The translations under genes and the position numbers were made by a program. Positions 32,852 through 40,091 of a stretch of 64,000 bases of DNA are shown one piece after another. Origin of the DNA: Bacteroidota bacterium (lineage in GTDB: Bacteria > Bacteroidota > Bacteroidia > Chitinophagales > Chitinophagaceae). Under the pieces are notes generated by a model. That model did no database searches. It was given only the letters and a program-made list of their open reading frames with translations, and was not told the origin of the DNA. The stretch lies in assembly GCA_023417815.1 (NCBI GenBank), contig JAEZEI010000052.1, positions 186,001 through 250,000 on the forward strand, written 5' to 3'. Each line of letters opens with the position of its first letter. The first letter of the stretch is position 1.

Positions 32852-34156
32852 TTACCTGCGTTCTACGGATGCCCCGAGGGCATTGAGTCTTTTATCGATG
32901 TATTGGTAGCCCCGGTCTATCTGTTCAATATTCTGGATAACACTTCTTCCCTCGGCACTCAGGGCTGCAATTAGAAGCGCCACACCCGCCCTGATATCGG
33001 GCGAACTCATGGTTATACCTTTCAACTGCCTTTGTCTTTCAAGCCCTACCACCACGGCACGATGGGGATCGCATAGAATGATCTGCGCTCCCATTTCTAT
33101 AAGCTTATCAACAAAGAATAACCGGCTTTCGAACATTTTCTGATGGATCAGCACGCTGCCTTTTGCCTGTATTGCGGTAACCAGTACAATGCTGAGAAGA
33201 TCCGGTGTGAAGCCCGGCCAGGGATGATCATAGATCGCCATTACTCCACCATCGAGGAAGCGCTGCACTTCATAGAATTCCTGCGCAGGCACACATATAT
33301 CATCTCCGTCGATATGCAGCATTATTCCGAGCTGCCGGAATTTATCCGGGATGATCCCCAGCTGGTCCACACCAGCATTTTTTATGATGATATTGCTTTG
33401 CGTCATGGCCGCCATGCCGATAAAAGATCCCACTTCTATCATATCAGCCAGCATGGTATGTGTTGTACCATGAAGCCTGCTTACGCCTGAAACGGTTAGC
33501 ATATTACTTCCAATGCCGCTGATATTCGCGCCCATGTTATTCAGCATCCGGCATAACTGCTGCAGGTAGGGTTCACATGCAGCATTATAGATCACCGTTT
33601 CACCTTCTGCCATTACCGCTCCCATTAAAATGTTTGCAGTTCCGGTAACACTGGGTTCATCCAGCAGCATATAAGTGCCCTTAAGCTTTTCCGCTTCAAG
33701 GGTGAACATACCGCTTGCATCATCGTAATTGAATGTTGCGCCTAATTTCTGTAAACCAATTATGTGAGTGTCAACACGGCGACGGCCGATCTTATCTCCG
33801 CCGGGCTTGGGCATATATGCTTTTCCAAATCTTGCCAGCATAGGCCCTGCGAACATTACCGAGCCCCGGAGCCGGCCGGTCTTTTTATTATAGGCATCGC
33901 TTAACAGGTAATCTACATTCACATCATCGGCCTGGAATGTATAACTGTGCGGTCCTTCCTTCGTTACTTTCACATTAAGGTCTGAAAGTAATTCAATGAG
34001 GAGGTTTACATCTATGATGTCTGGAATATTGTGTATGGTCACGGGTTCGGCAGTAAGCAGAACAGCGCTTATTACCTGGAGTGCTTCGTTCTTTGCACCC
34101 TGGGGTGTGATCTCGCCAGAAAGTTTTCTTCCTCCCTGTACTTCAAATATTGCCAT
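32852..34156 (-). CDS. murA: UDP-N-acetylglucosamine 1-carboxyvinyltransferase
   Basis: First committed step of peptidoglycan synthesis: transfers enolpyruvate from PEP to UDP-GlcNAc. The 434-residue protein starts at the ATG at 34156 (MAIFEVQGGRKLSGEITPQG); an upstream in-frame extension is rejected because it is antisense-like low complexity. The PEP-binding loop reads PKPGGDKIGRRRVD, so the residue equivalent to the fosfomycin-target Cys115 of Escherichia coli is Asp121. Cys-to-Asp enzymes are active but insensitive to fosfomycin. It lies 19 bases after the DUF4290 gene and is followed by gmk. Confidence 0.93.
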   Translation of the reverse strand: MAIFEVQGGRKLSGEITPQGAKNEALQVISAVLLTAEPVTIHNIPDIIDVNLLIELLSDLNVKVTKEGPHSYTFQADDVNVDYLLSDAYNKKTGRLRGSVMFAGPMLARFGKAYMPKPGGDKIGRRRVDTHIIGLQKLGATFNYDDASGMFTLEAEKLKGTYMLLDEPSVTGTANILMGAVMAEGETVIYNAACEPYLQQLCRMLNNMGANISGIGSNMLTVSGVSRLHGTTHTMLADMIEVGSFIGMAAMTQSNIIIKNAGVDQLGIIPDKFRQLGIMLHIDGDDICVPAQEFYEVQRFLDGGVMAIYDHPWPGFTPDLLSIVLVTAIQAKGSVLIHQKMFESRLFFVDKLIEMGAQIILCDPHRAVVVGLERQRQLKGITMSSPDIRAGVALLIAALSAEGRSVIQNIEQIDRGYQYIDKRLNALGASVERR

Positions 34157-34175
34157 ACATGAAAATAAGAAAAGC

Positions 34176-34880
34176 CTAGTATCTCTTCTTGAAGTTGCGG
34201 TTATTCCTTCCCTGGTTCTGGTTGCGGTTACCGCCATTGCGGTTACCCTGGCCTCCCTGGCGGTTATCGCGGCCGCCGAAGTTCTTACGGTACTGGTTGC
34301 GTCCTCCCTGGTTGTAGTCATCGTTATCGTTCCGGTTGTCGGTACGATGTTTTACAAATGGACGGTTGTTGAATTCCAGTTCGCCATTGGTGATGGAACT
34401 TAATTCACTCTGTATGGCATCGTCATGCATAAGTTCTTTATGCCAGTTGCTATAGGTGAGCTTCATGTAATAGGCAATGGCATTTGCAAAACCCTGTTTC
34501 TTTTCAGGATTTTCTTCATGCAGAGCCTTATCGATCACATATTCAATGTTCTTTCCAAGGTGGTTGAAGCGTGGATAGCGCTTTGGATATTTTAAACGCG
34601 GGGGCCTGGCTTTCAGCTTTTCCCTAGTTGGAATAGGGTAGGGTGAATCAACGTCAAGTTTAAAATCGCTTATCAGGAAAAGGTGATCCCACAACTTATG
34701 CCGGAAGTCTTCCACATTTTTGAGATGCGGATTCAGGAATCCCATTAATTCTATAACTGCATAGGCGTTTTTCTGTCTTTCCTCGCGGTCGGGGATGGTT
34801 ACCAGGTATTCTACCATCTTTTGAATATGTCTTCCATATTCTTTCATCTCAAGATGGTTGCGGGTTGTATTATATTCCAT
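34176..34880 (-). CDS. DUF4290 protein with Arg/Asn/Gly-rich tail
   Basis: A 234-residue protein. Residues 1 to about 175 are the conserved DUF4290 domain (MEYNTTRNHLEMKEYGRHIQ, LWDHLFLISDFKLDVDSPYP). The last 55-60 residues are a low-complexity tail of R, N, G and Q with several GGR/NRN repeats, resembling RGG-type RNA-binding tails. The function is unknown. It is found across Bacteroidota, commonly next to murA as here (19 bases). A perfect -7 box TACATTTG lies at 34891-34898, 10 nt before the start. Confidence 0.82.
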   Translation of the reverse strand: MEYNTTRNHLEMKEYGRHIQKMVEYLVTIPDREERQKNAYAVIELMGFLNPHLKNVEDFRHKLWDHLFLISDFKLDVDSPYPIPTREKLKARPPRLKYPKRYPRFNHLGKNIEYVIDKALHEENPEKKQGFANAIAYYMKLTYSNWHKELMHDDAIQSELSSITNGELEFNNRPFVKHRTDNRNDNDDYNQGGRNQYRKNFGGRDNRQGGQGNRNGGNRNQNQGRNNRNFKKRY

Positions 34881-34890
34881 AAATGTTCAG

Positions 34891-34898
34891 CAAATGTA
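34891..34898 (-). promoter_or_regulatory. -7 box TACATTTG of the DUF4290-murA unit
   Basis: Perfect TAnnTTTG on the minus strand, 10 nt before the ATG at 34880. Confidence 0.5.
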
Positions 34899-34943
34899 TG
34901 TTCTTAATGTGTACAAAACAATGTACTATAGCGGGTTTGGCCT

Positions 34944-35363
34944 TTATTTTAACGGTAAAGGCACCTTTTTATTGATATACAGACCAATAATTATTCCCAG
35001 ATTATCTGCTATCCAGTCCCAGGCATCAAAACTACGGCCGGGTACAAGGTGATGCTGTATGAATTCAGTGACCATGCCGTACAATGAGATCATTATTATA
35101 AATCCGAATTCCTGCCTGTTCCTTCCATCCCATTTTAAGGGCCTTACAAAAAGATAAGTCAGCAAAGCGAACATTGCTGCATGCACCCATTTATCAACCA
35201 TCAGCATTTCAAACCACGATCCCGTGGAGGGCATGTTTCTCCCGGGAATGGAAATAAGCACCAGGATAATAAAAAACCAGGCGATGCCTGGTAAATATTT
35301 TCTTTTCCCGCCTTTGGCGAATAACTTATCTAATTGTGCAATAATGTACCTGATGGGAGCCAT
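34944..35363 (-). CDS. VanZ-family membrane protein
   Basis: A 139-residue protein with four hydrophobic helices and the VanZ-like pattern of conserved polar residues between them (MVDKWVHAAMFALLTYLF, then FIMISLYGMVTEFIQHHLVP and SFDAWDWIADNLGIIIG). VanZ homologues are membrane proteins of mostly unknown function; one confers low-level teicoplanin resistance. The start ATG at 35361-35363 overlaps the gcvH stop by one base, so it is coupled to that gene. Confidence 0.82.
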   Translation of the reverse strand: MAPIRYIIAQLDKLFAKGGKRKYLPGIAWFFIILVLISIPGRNMPSTGSWFEMLMVDKWVHAAMFALLTYLFVRPLKWDGRNRQEFGFIIMISLYGMVTEFIQHHLVPGRSFDAWDWIADNLGIIIGLYINKKVPLPLK

Positions 35364-35740
35364 TAACCTACCAGTGCCTCATAAGCTTCGGCAGTAAGCA
35401 AACCTTCTACGTCAGATGGTTGGTCCACTGTCATTTTGATCATCCATCCTTCACCGTAAGGATCACTGTTTACAAGGTCTGGTTGGGCTTCAAGTGAAGG
35501 GTTGATCTCGGTTACCGTTCCGGCAACAGGAAGAAAAAGATCACTTACAGTTTTTACAGCTTCAACAGTTCCGAATATCTCATCTGCCCCCAGGCTTTTT
35601 CCCTTTGTATTTATATCAACATATACAATATCGCCAAGCTCACGCTGTGCAAAATCGGTGATCCCGATCGTGGCCACGTTGCCTTCAAGCTTAACCCATT
35701 CATGCTCTTTTGTATACCGTAAGTTGGCAGGATAACTCAT
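35363..35740 (-). CDS. gcvH: Glycine cleavage system H protein
   Basis: A 125-residue lipoyl carrier of the glycine cleavage complex that shuttles the aminomethyl group between P, T and L proteins. The lipoylated lysine is Lys63 in FGTVEAVKTVSDLFLPVAG. The N-terminal RYTKEHEWVKLEG and C-terminal DPYGEGWMIKM motifs are typical. Genes for the P, T and L proteins are not in this window. It lies in a minus-strand series: unknown gene, cyclophilin, gcvH, vanZ. Confidence 0.95.
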   Translation of the reverse strand: MSYPANLRYTKEHEWVKLEGNVATIGITDFAQRELGDIVYVDINTKGKSLGADEIFGTVEAVKTVSDLFLPVAGTVTEINPSLEAQPDLVNSDPYGEGWMIKMTVDQPSDVEGLLTAEAYEALVG

Positions 35741-35782
35741 TTCAAAAAATTTAGTGGCTGCAATTTATACAAATTGCCAATA

Positions 35783-36484
35783 TCATTTCATTAATTCCAT
35801 CTTCATGCGAACGTCTCCCAAAGGCCTGTTGTTAGCATCTCTCTGCACTCCTGCGATCTTGTCGATCACTTCAAGCCCCCGTTCCACTTCGCCATAAACA
35901 GTATACTCCATATCAAGGAAAGGGGTTCCGCCAATCGTCTTGTAGATCTCTCTCTGCGCCGGGGTGTACTTAAATCCTTTCCTCATTTCCATAAGGTCGA
36001 GTTCGGCATCTGTAACCTTCTTACCCTGTACCAGGTAGAACTGGCAGGCACTGCTTGCTTTTTCCGGATTACCATCCCTCGCTGCAGCAGCCACGCCCTT
36101 TTTATGGATAAGGTTTGTATTGAATTCCGCCGGGATCCTGGCCATATCGCCTCCGCCATTTCCCAGCATGGTGCCTGATGGTGCATTCTTACTCAAAGGA
36201 TCTCCGCCCTGGATCATAAAGTCGGGTATCACCCGGTGGAACATCAGGCTGTCGTAGAACCCGGAGGCTACAAGTTTTATGAAATTATCGCGGTGAAGCG
36301 GTGTTTCATTGTACAGTTTTACCACGATCACTCCTGAATCGGTGGTGATCTTAACTCTTTGCGCATTTTCCTTTTGTGGAACGGCTTCTGATCTTTTTTC
36401 AGGTGCTGCTTTCTGGATCTGTGCATTTGCACCGAGGGTAATGCAGGCTGCAAGCAGCATGCTCACTAATTTTCCTGGTTTCAT
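35783..36484 (-). CDS. Secreted cyclophilin-type peptidyl-prolyl isomerase
   Basis: A 233-residue protein with a signal peptide (MKPGKLVSMLLAACITLGANA), a short polar linker and a cyclophilin domain from about residue 44 (VKITTDSGVIVVKLYNETP, FHRVIPDFMIQGGDP). It catalyses cis-trans isomerisation of Xaa-Pro bonds, here in the periplasm or as a lipid-free exported enzyme. The domain contains a moderate insertion (TDAELDLMEMRKGFKYTPAQ region) compared with minimal bacterial cyclophilins. Its start is one base from the stop of the upstream gene. Confidence 0.9.
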   Translation of the reverse strand: MKPGKLVSMLLAACITLGANAQIQKAAPEKRSEAVPQKENAQRVKITTDSGVIVVKLYNETPLHRDNFIKLVASGFYDSLMFHRVIPDFMIQGGDPLSKNAPSGTMLGNGGGDMARIPAEFNTNLIHKKGVAAAARDGNPEKASSACQFYLVQGKKVTDAELDLMEMRKGFKYTPAQREIYKTIGGTPFLDMEYTVYGEVERGLEVIDKIAGVQRDANNRPLGDVRMKMELMK

Positions 36485-36485
36485 A

Positions 36486-36836
36486 TCAAATAAATTGCTG
36501 GGATTGAAAATAAAGTAAAATATGGTCTTTCAGAAAATTTTCCTGTTCAAACAGGTTGAAAGCAGGCAGCGGTTTTATAAGTGTAAAGTGAGGCCAGCCT
36601 TCATCATCCAGCCCGTCATTCCGGTAGTATCCGCTTTGCGCAAGTACCGTGCATATAGCGATATGCATAAGGTCCTGCTTTTGTTCCTTTGAAAATTCCT
36701 GGGCGCCCTGCCCGAGTTCCTGGACGCCGATCAGAAGTAGCACACCATTCATATCAGGTTTGATCCCAAAGCGTTCCTTCAGTTTAATGCGCAGTTTCAG
36801 CCATCGCACCTGCAGATCTTCCTCAGCCTTTTGCAT
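36486..36836 (-). CDS. Conserved hypothetical protein
   Basis: A 116-residue soluble protein of no family I can name. The N-terminal half is charged and helical (EDLQVRWLKLRIKLKERFGI). It continues MNGVLLLIGVQELGQG, and the end is aromatic (WPHFTLIKPLPAFNLFEQEN). The start at 36836 is supported by a perfect -7 box TACATTTG exactly 4 nt upstream. It is the first gene of the series leading to the cyclophilin, gcvH and vanZ, with one base to the next gene. Probably a real gene given the spacing and promoter. Confidence 0.7.
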   Translation of the reverse strand: MQKAEEDLQVRWLKLRIKLKERFGIKPDMNGVLLLIGVQELGQGAQEFSKEQKQDLMHIAICTVLAQSGYYRNDGLDDEGWPHFTLIKPLPAFNLFEQENFLKDHILLYFQSQQFI

Positions 36837-36840
36837 GGCG

Positions 36841-36848
36841 CAAATGTA
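36841..36848 (-). promoter_or_regulatory. -7 box TACATTTG, 4 nt before the gene at 36486-36836
   Basis: Perfect TAnnTTTG on the minus strand, with CGCC separating it from the ATG at 36836. A divergent serS box lies 20 bases away. Confidence 0.55.
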
Positions 36849-36868
36849 AAGTAATATGGGTTTACGGT

Positions 36869-36876
36869 TATATTTG
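36869..36876 (+). promoter_or_regulatory. -7 box TATATTTG of serS
   Basis: Perfect TAnnTTTG on the plus strand, 19 nt before the serS ATG at 36896, in a 59-base divergent gap. Confidence 0.5.
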
Positions 36877-36895
36877 CCCTCTTAATGATTTCTAA

Positions 36896-38173
36896 ATGTT
36901 GCAGTTAAACACCATACGGCAAAACCCGGGATTGATAAAGGAAAGGTTAGGGGTGAAGAATTTTGGAGAACCGGGAATTGTGGACAGGATCATATCACTT
37001 GATGAAGACCTGCGCAGGCTTAAAACTGTTACTGAAACAACCCAGGGCGAGATTAATGCAGCATCCAAACAGATAGGAAACCTGATGGCCCGGGGCAATA
37101 AGGAAGAAGCCAATAAGATCAGGGAATCTGTAACCGCGCTTAAGGAATCACTTACGGTTCAGTCAGCAGATCTTGCCGGCAAGGAAAATGAATTGCAGCA
37201 ATTGCTGGTGCAGCTTCCTAATTTACCACACCAGAGTGTTCCAAAGGGAAAGACAGCACAGGATAATGAAATTGCAGGAGAAGGGGGAACTATACCGGAA
37301 CTATCTGCCGGCGCAAAACCACACTGGGAGCTGATAAAACAATATGATCTCGTGGATTTTGAAACAGGTGCAAAGCTTGCGGGCAGTGGCTTCCCGTTGT
37401 ACAAAGGGAAAGGAGCAAAGCTGCAACGTGCACTTATTCAATACTTCCTCGATTATAATACAGAAGCAGGTTACACCGAATTTATACCGCCATTAATGGT
37501 TAATGAAGCCACAGCTTATGGAACCGGCCAGCTTCCCGATAAGGAAGGACAGATGTATCACATAACCGCAGATGGATTTTATCTCATTCCCACTGCGGAG
37601 GTGCCTGTAACTAACGTATATGCAGATACGATCATTAAGGAGAATGATCTCCCGGTGAAAATGACCGCCTACACTCCCTGTTTCCGCCGCGAGGCAGGAA
37701 GCTTTGGAAGTGATGTCCGGGGCTTGAACAGGGTTCACCAGTTTGACAAGGTGGAGATCATCCAGCTTGTTCATCCAGATAAAAGTTATGACGTTCTCGA
37801 AGAAATGGTGAATCATGTTGAACGCCTTATCCAGTTCCTTGAACTTCCATACAGGATCCTTCGTTTATGCGGAGGCGATATGAGCTTTGCTTCAGCGCTC
37901 ACTTACGACTTTGAGGTTTACAGCGCAGCGCAGCAAAAATGGCTCGAGGTAAGTTCTGTCAGCAATTTCGAAACCTTCCAGACAAACAGGATGAAGATCA
38001 GGTACAGGGATGAATCCGGGAAACCAAAGCTGGTACATTCACTGAATGGTTCTTCGCTTGCACTACCCCGTATAATGGCAGCTTTGCTTGAGAATAACCA
38101 GGCTGATAACGGGATCAAATTACCACAGGTGCTGCACCGGTATTTTGGCGCTCCGGAGATAAAGGCTGTTTAG
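36896..38173 (+). CDS. serS: Seryl-tRNA synthetase
   Basis: A class II aminoacyl-tRNA synthetase of 425 residues that charges tRNA-Ser. The N-terminal antiparallel coiled-coil arm spans about residues 25-105. The catalytic core shows motif 2 (FRREAGSFGSDVRGLNRVHQ) and motif 3 (SLNGSSLALPRIMAALLENN). The length is normal. The gene ends at 38173 and is followed by 221 bases of repeat-rich DNA before the convergent transporter gene. Confidence 0.96.
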   Translation: MLQLNTIRQNPGLIKERLGVKNFGEPGIVDRIISLDEDLRRLKTVTETTQGEINAASKQIGNLMARGNKEEANKIRESVTALKESLTVQSADLAGKENELQQLLVQLPNLPHQSVPKGKTAQDNEIAGEGGTIPELSAGAKPHWELIKQYDLVDFETGAKLAGSGFPLYKGKGAKLQRALIQYFLDYNTEAGYTEFIPPLMVNEATAYGTGQLPDKEGQMYHITADGFYLIPTAEVPVTNVYADTIIKENDLPVKMTAYTPCFRREAGSFGSDVRGLNRVHQFDKVEIIQLVHPDKSYDVLEEMVNHVERLIQFLELPYRILRLCGGDMSFASALTYDFEVYSAAQQKWLEVSSVSNFETFQTNRMKIRYRDESGKPKLVHSLNGSSLALPRIMAALLENNQADNGIKLPQVLHRYFGAPEIKAV

Positions 38174-38200
38174 CGTTTAAGGCGATGCCCTGGTTCTTAG

Positions 38201-38243
38201 TTGTTACTCTTTTTTTGTTACGGTAACAATTTTTGTGTAACAA
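38201..38243. repeat. Nested TTGTTAC / GTAACAA inverted repeats
   Basis: TTGTTAC occurs at 38201 and 38215, and its complement GTAACAA at 38223 and 38236. Several alternative hairpins are therefore possible, the tightest at 38215-38229. Confidence 0.6.
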
Positions 38244-38250
38244 AAGGGAA

Positions 38251-38350
38251 TGATACCTAATAGCCCGGGTAGGTATCACATGTTATGATACCTAATAGCC
38301 CGGATAGGTATCACAAGGTATGATACCTAATAAGCCGGATAGGTATCATA
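38251..38350. repeat. Three tandem 30-nt palindromic units, 35-nt period
   Basis: Units at 38251-38280, 38286-38315 and 38321-38350. Each has 9-bp arms TGATACCTA and TAGGTATCA around a CCGG-containing loop, with 5-nt spacers that differ. Each unit folds as a stable hairpin. They lie between two convergent gene ends, like REP/BIME-type elements. Confidence 0.85.
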
Positions 38351-38352
38351 AA

Positions 38353-38378
38353 AAAGGGCAGCTTTCGCTACCCCTTTA
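38353..38378 (-). terminator. Terminator of the distal POT transporter gene
   Basis: Read on the minus strand, a hairpin with a GAAA tetraloop (AAAGGGGTAGC / GCTGCCCTTT, one mismatch and one bulge) is followed by T residues. Confidence 0.7.
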
Positions 38379-38394
38379 AATATCTCCTAACGAA

Positions 38395-40026
38395 TTAGTT
38401 AAGTCCTTTTTCCTTCATGATCCTGTTCAGCCATTTCAGCATGGCAAACATGATCAGGGTGGCCAGCATCATCAGAGCAAAATTCACCCAGAAGAAATTG
38501 GCTTTATTCTCATAGCCATCCCACATACTTGCAAGCACTCCCGAAAGTTTGTTCCCGATGGAAGTGGAAAGGAACCAGCCGCCCATCATGAGGGCGGTAA
38601 TCCGTGCGGGGCTTAGTTTGGAAACAAGGGATAAGCCCATCGGGCTGAGTAAGAGTTCGCCTACGGTAATAACGCCATATGTTCCAACAAGCCACCATGC
38701 ACTGGCCTTGTCGGCGCCATTGTTTGTTGCATATACAGCGATGACCATTACCAGTACAGACAATGCCGATATGAATAATCCGAGTGCGATCTTGGTAGGT
38801 GTTGAAGGTTCAGAATTTCGTTTTCGCAGGTATCCAAAAAAAGCAACAATGAGCGGTGTAAGAACGATCACCCAAAATGGATTTATGGACTGACTTAGCG
38901 GGGTTGCCCAGAGCGAAGCCACCCCTCCTTCCGACGGGCGGTTTGCAGGATCAACATTTTTAAAATATGCAGGGTAGTTGAATTCGCGTTGAACTACGCC
39001 ATCTATCTTTTTCAATTTGAATTGCTCGTCATAAACTTCCATGCTGTCCTTTAAATAAGGAACCTGTTCAGCCAGGTAAAGCCCGTTGAAGATCTTTCCC
39101 GGTGTTCCGGAAACTTCGCGATCAGTATAGCTTTCAGCCCAAATAGTTAATGCCGTTCCGTTCTGTTTGAACACAGCCCAGAACATGATCACTGCTGCAA
39201 AGATGGCAAGCAGGGCTGCGATCGGGCGTTTTTCTGATGCTTCAGCCCTGAAATAGAGAGATGCATAAAAATATACCACGGGGATACAGGCAAATATGAA
39301 TGCATCATTGCTGTCTGAACCGAAAAAGTTCCCGGGTATGATCCAGCCTAAAATTCCTGCTACAACAGAAGGAACCAGGATCGTCATTACAATTCTCAGG
39401 AATGGCATGTCTTCCTTTGTCATAGGTTTCTTTACATCGCCTTCCACGTAGTGCCGGGTTCCCAGAAGGAAGATTAATACCCCGATGAACATTCCTACGC
39501 CGGCTGCTATGAATGCATACTTATATCCCCAGAGAATTATGATAGCAGCGCTGAAGAAATTACAGATGAATGCACCGATGTTGATGCCCATGTAAAAGAT
39601 ATTGTATCCTTCATCTTTCCTCGCCTGGAACTGTGGATTGCTGTAAAGATTTCCGAGGAGTGTAGAGATATTTGGTTTAAAGAAGCCATTTCCAAGGATC
39701 ACCAGGGTCATCGATACATAAAGCATGGGCAGGCTGTGCACCGCCATCAGGCAATAACCTATTCCCATCATTAATCCACCTGCGATGATCGATTTCCTGT
39801 AACCAAAATAACGGTCGGCCAACAGGCCACCAATAAATGGTGTGAGGAATACCAGGGCAATGAAAGTTCCATACAGGTCACTCGCTTCGGTATTCGTCAT
39901 GGCAAAGCCCTGCTCTACATGTTTCAGGTATAGCAGGAAGATCCCGATCATCAGGTAATAGCCGAAGCGTTCCCACATTTCGGAAAAGAATAGGAAGGGC
40001 AGGGCCTTAGGGTGTTTACGTTGCAT
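38395..40026 (-). CDS. POT/PTR-family proton-dependent peptide transporter (second copy)
   Basis: A 543-residue, 12- to 14-helix transporter of the POT family, importing di- and tripeptides with protons. The start region KALPFLFFSEMWERFGYYLM carries the family ExxER-like motif. GNGFFKPNISTLLGNLY and the following FYMGINIGAF motif are diagnostic. The ATG at 40026 is chosen; an in-frame TTG precedes it by one codon. It is a paralogue of the adjacent upstream gene, with an internal extramembrane loop (EQVPYLKDSMEVYDEQFKLK) that the other lacks. A terminator lies between the two genes. Confidence 0.92.
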   Translation of the reverse strand: MQRKHPKALPFLFFSEMWERFGYYLMIGIFLLYLKHVEQGFAMTNTEASDLYGTFIALVFLTPFIGGLLADRYFGYRKSIIAGGLMMGIGYCLMAVHSLPMLYVSMTLVILGNGFFKPNISTLLGNLYSNPQFQARKDEGYNIFYMGINIGAFICNFFSAAIIILWGYKYAFIAAGVGMFIGVLIFLLGTRHYVEGDVKKPMTKEDMPFLRIVMTILVPSVVAGILGWIIPGNFFGSDSNDAFIFACIPVVYFYASLYFRAEASEKRPIAALLAIFAAVIMFWAVFKQNGTALTIWAESYTDREVSGTPGKIFNGLYLAEQVPYLKDSMEVYDEQFKLKKIDGVVQREFNYPAYFKNVDPANRPSEGGVASLWATPLSQSINPFWVIVLTPLIVAFFGYLRKRNSEPSTPTKIALGLFISALSVLVMVIAVYATNNGADKASAWWLVGTYGVITVGELLLSPMGLSLVSKLSPARITALMMGGWFLSTSIGNKLSGVLASMWDGYENKANFFWVNFALMMLATLIMFAMLKWLNRIMKEKGLN

Positions 40027-40045
40027 CAAAGTAAGTTATAAAATT

Positions 40046-40071
40046 AAAGGGTGACGATGAAGTCACCCTTT
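40046..40071 (-). terminator. Terminator between the two POT genes
   Basis: A perfect 10-bp stem (AAAGGGTGAC / GTCACCCTTT) with a 6-nt loop; on the minus strand an AATTTTAT tail follows. It separates the first transporter from the second, though read-through is possible. Confidence 0.75.
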
Positions 40072-40091
40072 GTAAAAATATAGCAAAATGT

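Noticed and set aside
34157..34321. N-terminal extension of murA
   Set aside because: The in-frame extension is Thr/Arg/Ala-rich low complexity that reads through the Arg/Asn/Gly tail of the DUF4290 gene in another frame; MurA starts naturally at MAIFEVQ.
33996..34403. Plus-strand open frame opposite the DUF4290 tail and murA start
   Set aside because: Val/Ala-rich frame produced by the repetitive coding sequence of the DUF4290 tail on the other strand; no promoter or homology.
38251..38350. CRISPR array
   Set aside because: Three regular repeats are present but the gaps are only 5 nt, the repeats are nearly fully palindromic, and no cas gene is nearby.
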